This document shows, piece after piece, positions 28,306 through 29,045 of a stretch of 29,045 nt of DNA. The number at the start of each line of letters is the position of its first letter. Position 1 is the first letter of the stretch. Below the pieces are notes generated by a model. That model was given only the letters and a program-made list of their open reading frames with translations. It was not told where the DNA came from and did no database searches. A program made the translations under genes and the position numbers. Origin of the DNA: Chara braunii (lineage: Eukaryota > Streptophyta > Charophyceae > Charales > Characeae); NCBI GenBank assembly GCA_003427395.1, contig BFEA01000011.1, forward strand, positions 567,097 to 596,141, written 5' to 3'.

Positions 28306-28359
28306 GTCCCAAGGGAAAATTGCGGCAAGATGTGTGGTGTAAAAAAATAAAAAAACAAG

Positions 28360-28660
28360 TTGCGCTGTCAAGATCGGAAATCTTGACGGCCAAATTTATT
28401 AGCACCACTAGTGCAAGCAAGCACTAGTGGGAGTAAGTGGGAGGGTTACAAGAAAAATAGAAAGCAAGAGAACAGGTAATGGGAGGCATGAGAGCAATCC
28501 GAAAAATCACGGATTACACTCCCCCAAGAAAATAGGGTCAAAGGGAGCCAAGATGAAGAAGGGGACCCACCGTTTGGGAGAGAGGAGGACTAACGGTGGT
28601 TCCCAAGGGCATGGAAGGGCCATAACTGCAGTCCGAAAATTAACGGACTGGCCCTTGAGT
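28360..28660. repeat. Run of five perfect or near-perfect hairpins
   Basis: In order: GTCAAGAT/ATCTTGAC (28367, 28380), CCACTAGTGC/GCACTAGTGG (28405, 28421), AATCCG/CGGATT (28496, 28510), GGGACCCACCGT/ACGGTGGTTCCC with one mismatch (28562, 28593), and CAGTCCG/CGGACTG (28629, 28644) nested inside AAGGGCC/GGCCCTT (28615, 28650). Loops AAAAATCA and AAAATTAA of the third and fifth are similar, each bounded by CCG...CGG, while outer stem bases differ. Confidence 0.8.
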
Positions 28661-28700
28661 CTAGGAAGGGCCAAATCTAAAAGGAGGAGGCAAGAAAAAA

Positions 28701-29030
28701 GCCTTAACGGCTAGTTGACACTTGGCATGCACAAATAAAAAGAAAAGAAAAAGAAAAAGGAGGTGAGAGAGAGTGAATGAGTTGGCCGTCAGTTGGGACT
28801 GCAGCAAGTAAGGATTGCCAAGTCCCAACTGTCCAAGAAAGGAGGAAAAAAGAAAAGAAAAGAAAATTGATAAAAGGGTCGTAATGGCTAGTTGACACTT
28901 GGCATGCACAAATAAAAAGAAAAGAAAAAGAAAAAAGAGGTGAGAGAGGATGAGTGAGTTGGCCGTCAGTTGGGACTGTAGTAAGTAGGGAGTGCCAAGT
29001 CCCAACTGTCCACAAGTGGTGGAAGGAAAA
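28701..29030. repeat. 177 bp tandem duplication containing an 11 bp hairpin
   Basis: GGCTAGTTGACACTTGGCAT at about 28709 recurs 177 bases later (28886), followed in both copies by an A/G-rich stretch and GAGTTGGCCGTCAGTTGGGA. Each unit has CAGTTGGGACT/AGTCCCAACTG (28790 and 28821; 28967 and 28998) around a 20-base loop that differs at several bases while the arms stay identical. The window ends in an A run (29028-29045), so more units may follow. Confidence 0.9.
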
Positions 29031-29045
29031 AAAAAAAAAAAAAAA

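Overview
This window looks like nuclear DNA of a eukaryote. The evidence is long microsatellites (AC, GA, TATG and AAT runs), a relic of a Ty3/gypsy-type retrotransposon, a retroposon with a tRNA-like head, splice-acceptor-like sites, many diverged minisatellites, an assembly gap, and no compact operons or ribosome-binding sites. The reverse-transcriptase fragment and the repeat-rich, gene-poor layout remind me of streptophyte-alga genomes of the Chara type. That is inference from memory, not a search result. I see no intact, recognisable conventional gene, rRNA gene or functional tRNA, and nothing prokaryotic or CRISPR-like. || Layout. 1-2010: simple repeats, then a Ty3/gypsy reverse transcriptase split in two by a ~0.9 kb insert whose right end is a minus-strand tRNA-Ser-like sequence. 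2011-6650: a cluster of small related reading frames (a possible copy near 3207, decayed 3846, 4797 with one stop, intact 5482). These encode an unrecognised ~84-residue protein; the last two align without a gap over 82 residues. A longer unrecognised frame (5943-6641) follows, broken only by two TGA codons. Degenerate minisatellites fill the spacers. 6650-9480: a decayed coding region (about 7537-9013) of unknown function, ending in TATG and GA microsatellites. 9480-14850: GC-, purine- or CTG-rich repetitive DNA, including a 180-195 bp repeat array. 14850-17490: an array of six hairpins with a shared loop, then a four-unit 120 bp tandem repeat. 17490-23710: dispersed LTR-like modules (two 97%-identical 310 bp copies; two diverged copies of a structured second module), a 319 bp N gap in C-rich DNA, and a gag-like relic. 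23980-25670: about 18 degenerate palindromes around a CCCACGGGAG core. 25670-29045: AAT microsatellites, a 51 bp in-frame minisatellite, a hairpin-rich tract and a 177 bp tandem duplication. || The most unusual theme is that at least four separate repeat arrays (11793-12378, 15047-15717, 23980-25670, 28367-29008) consist of hairpins. Their stems differ in sequence from copy to copy but remain self-complementary, and in the clearest arrays the loop or flanking core is conserved. Two diverged copies of an LTR-like module also show compensatory changes in a short stem. This is what selection on, or generation of, foldback structure would leave. The second notable item is the orphan small-protein paralog cluster.
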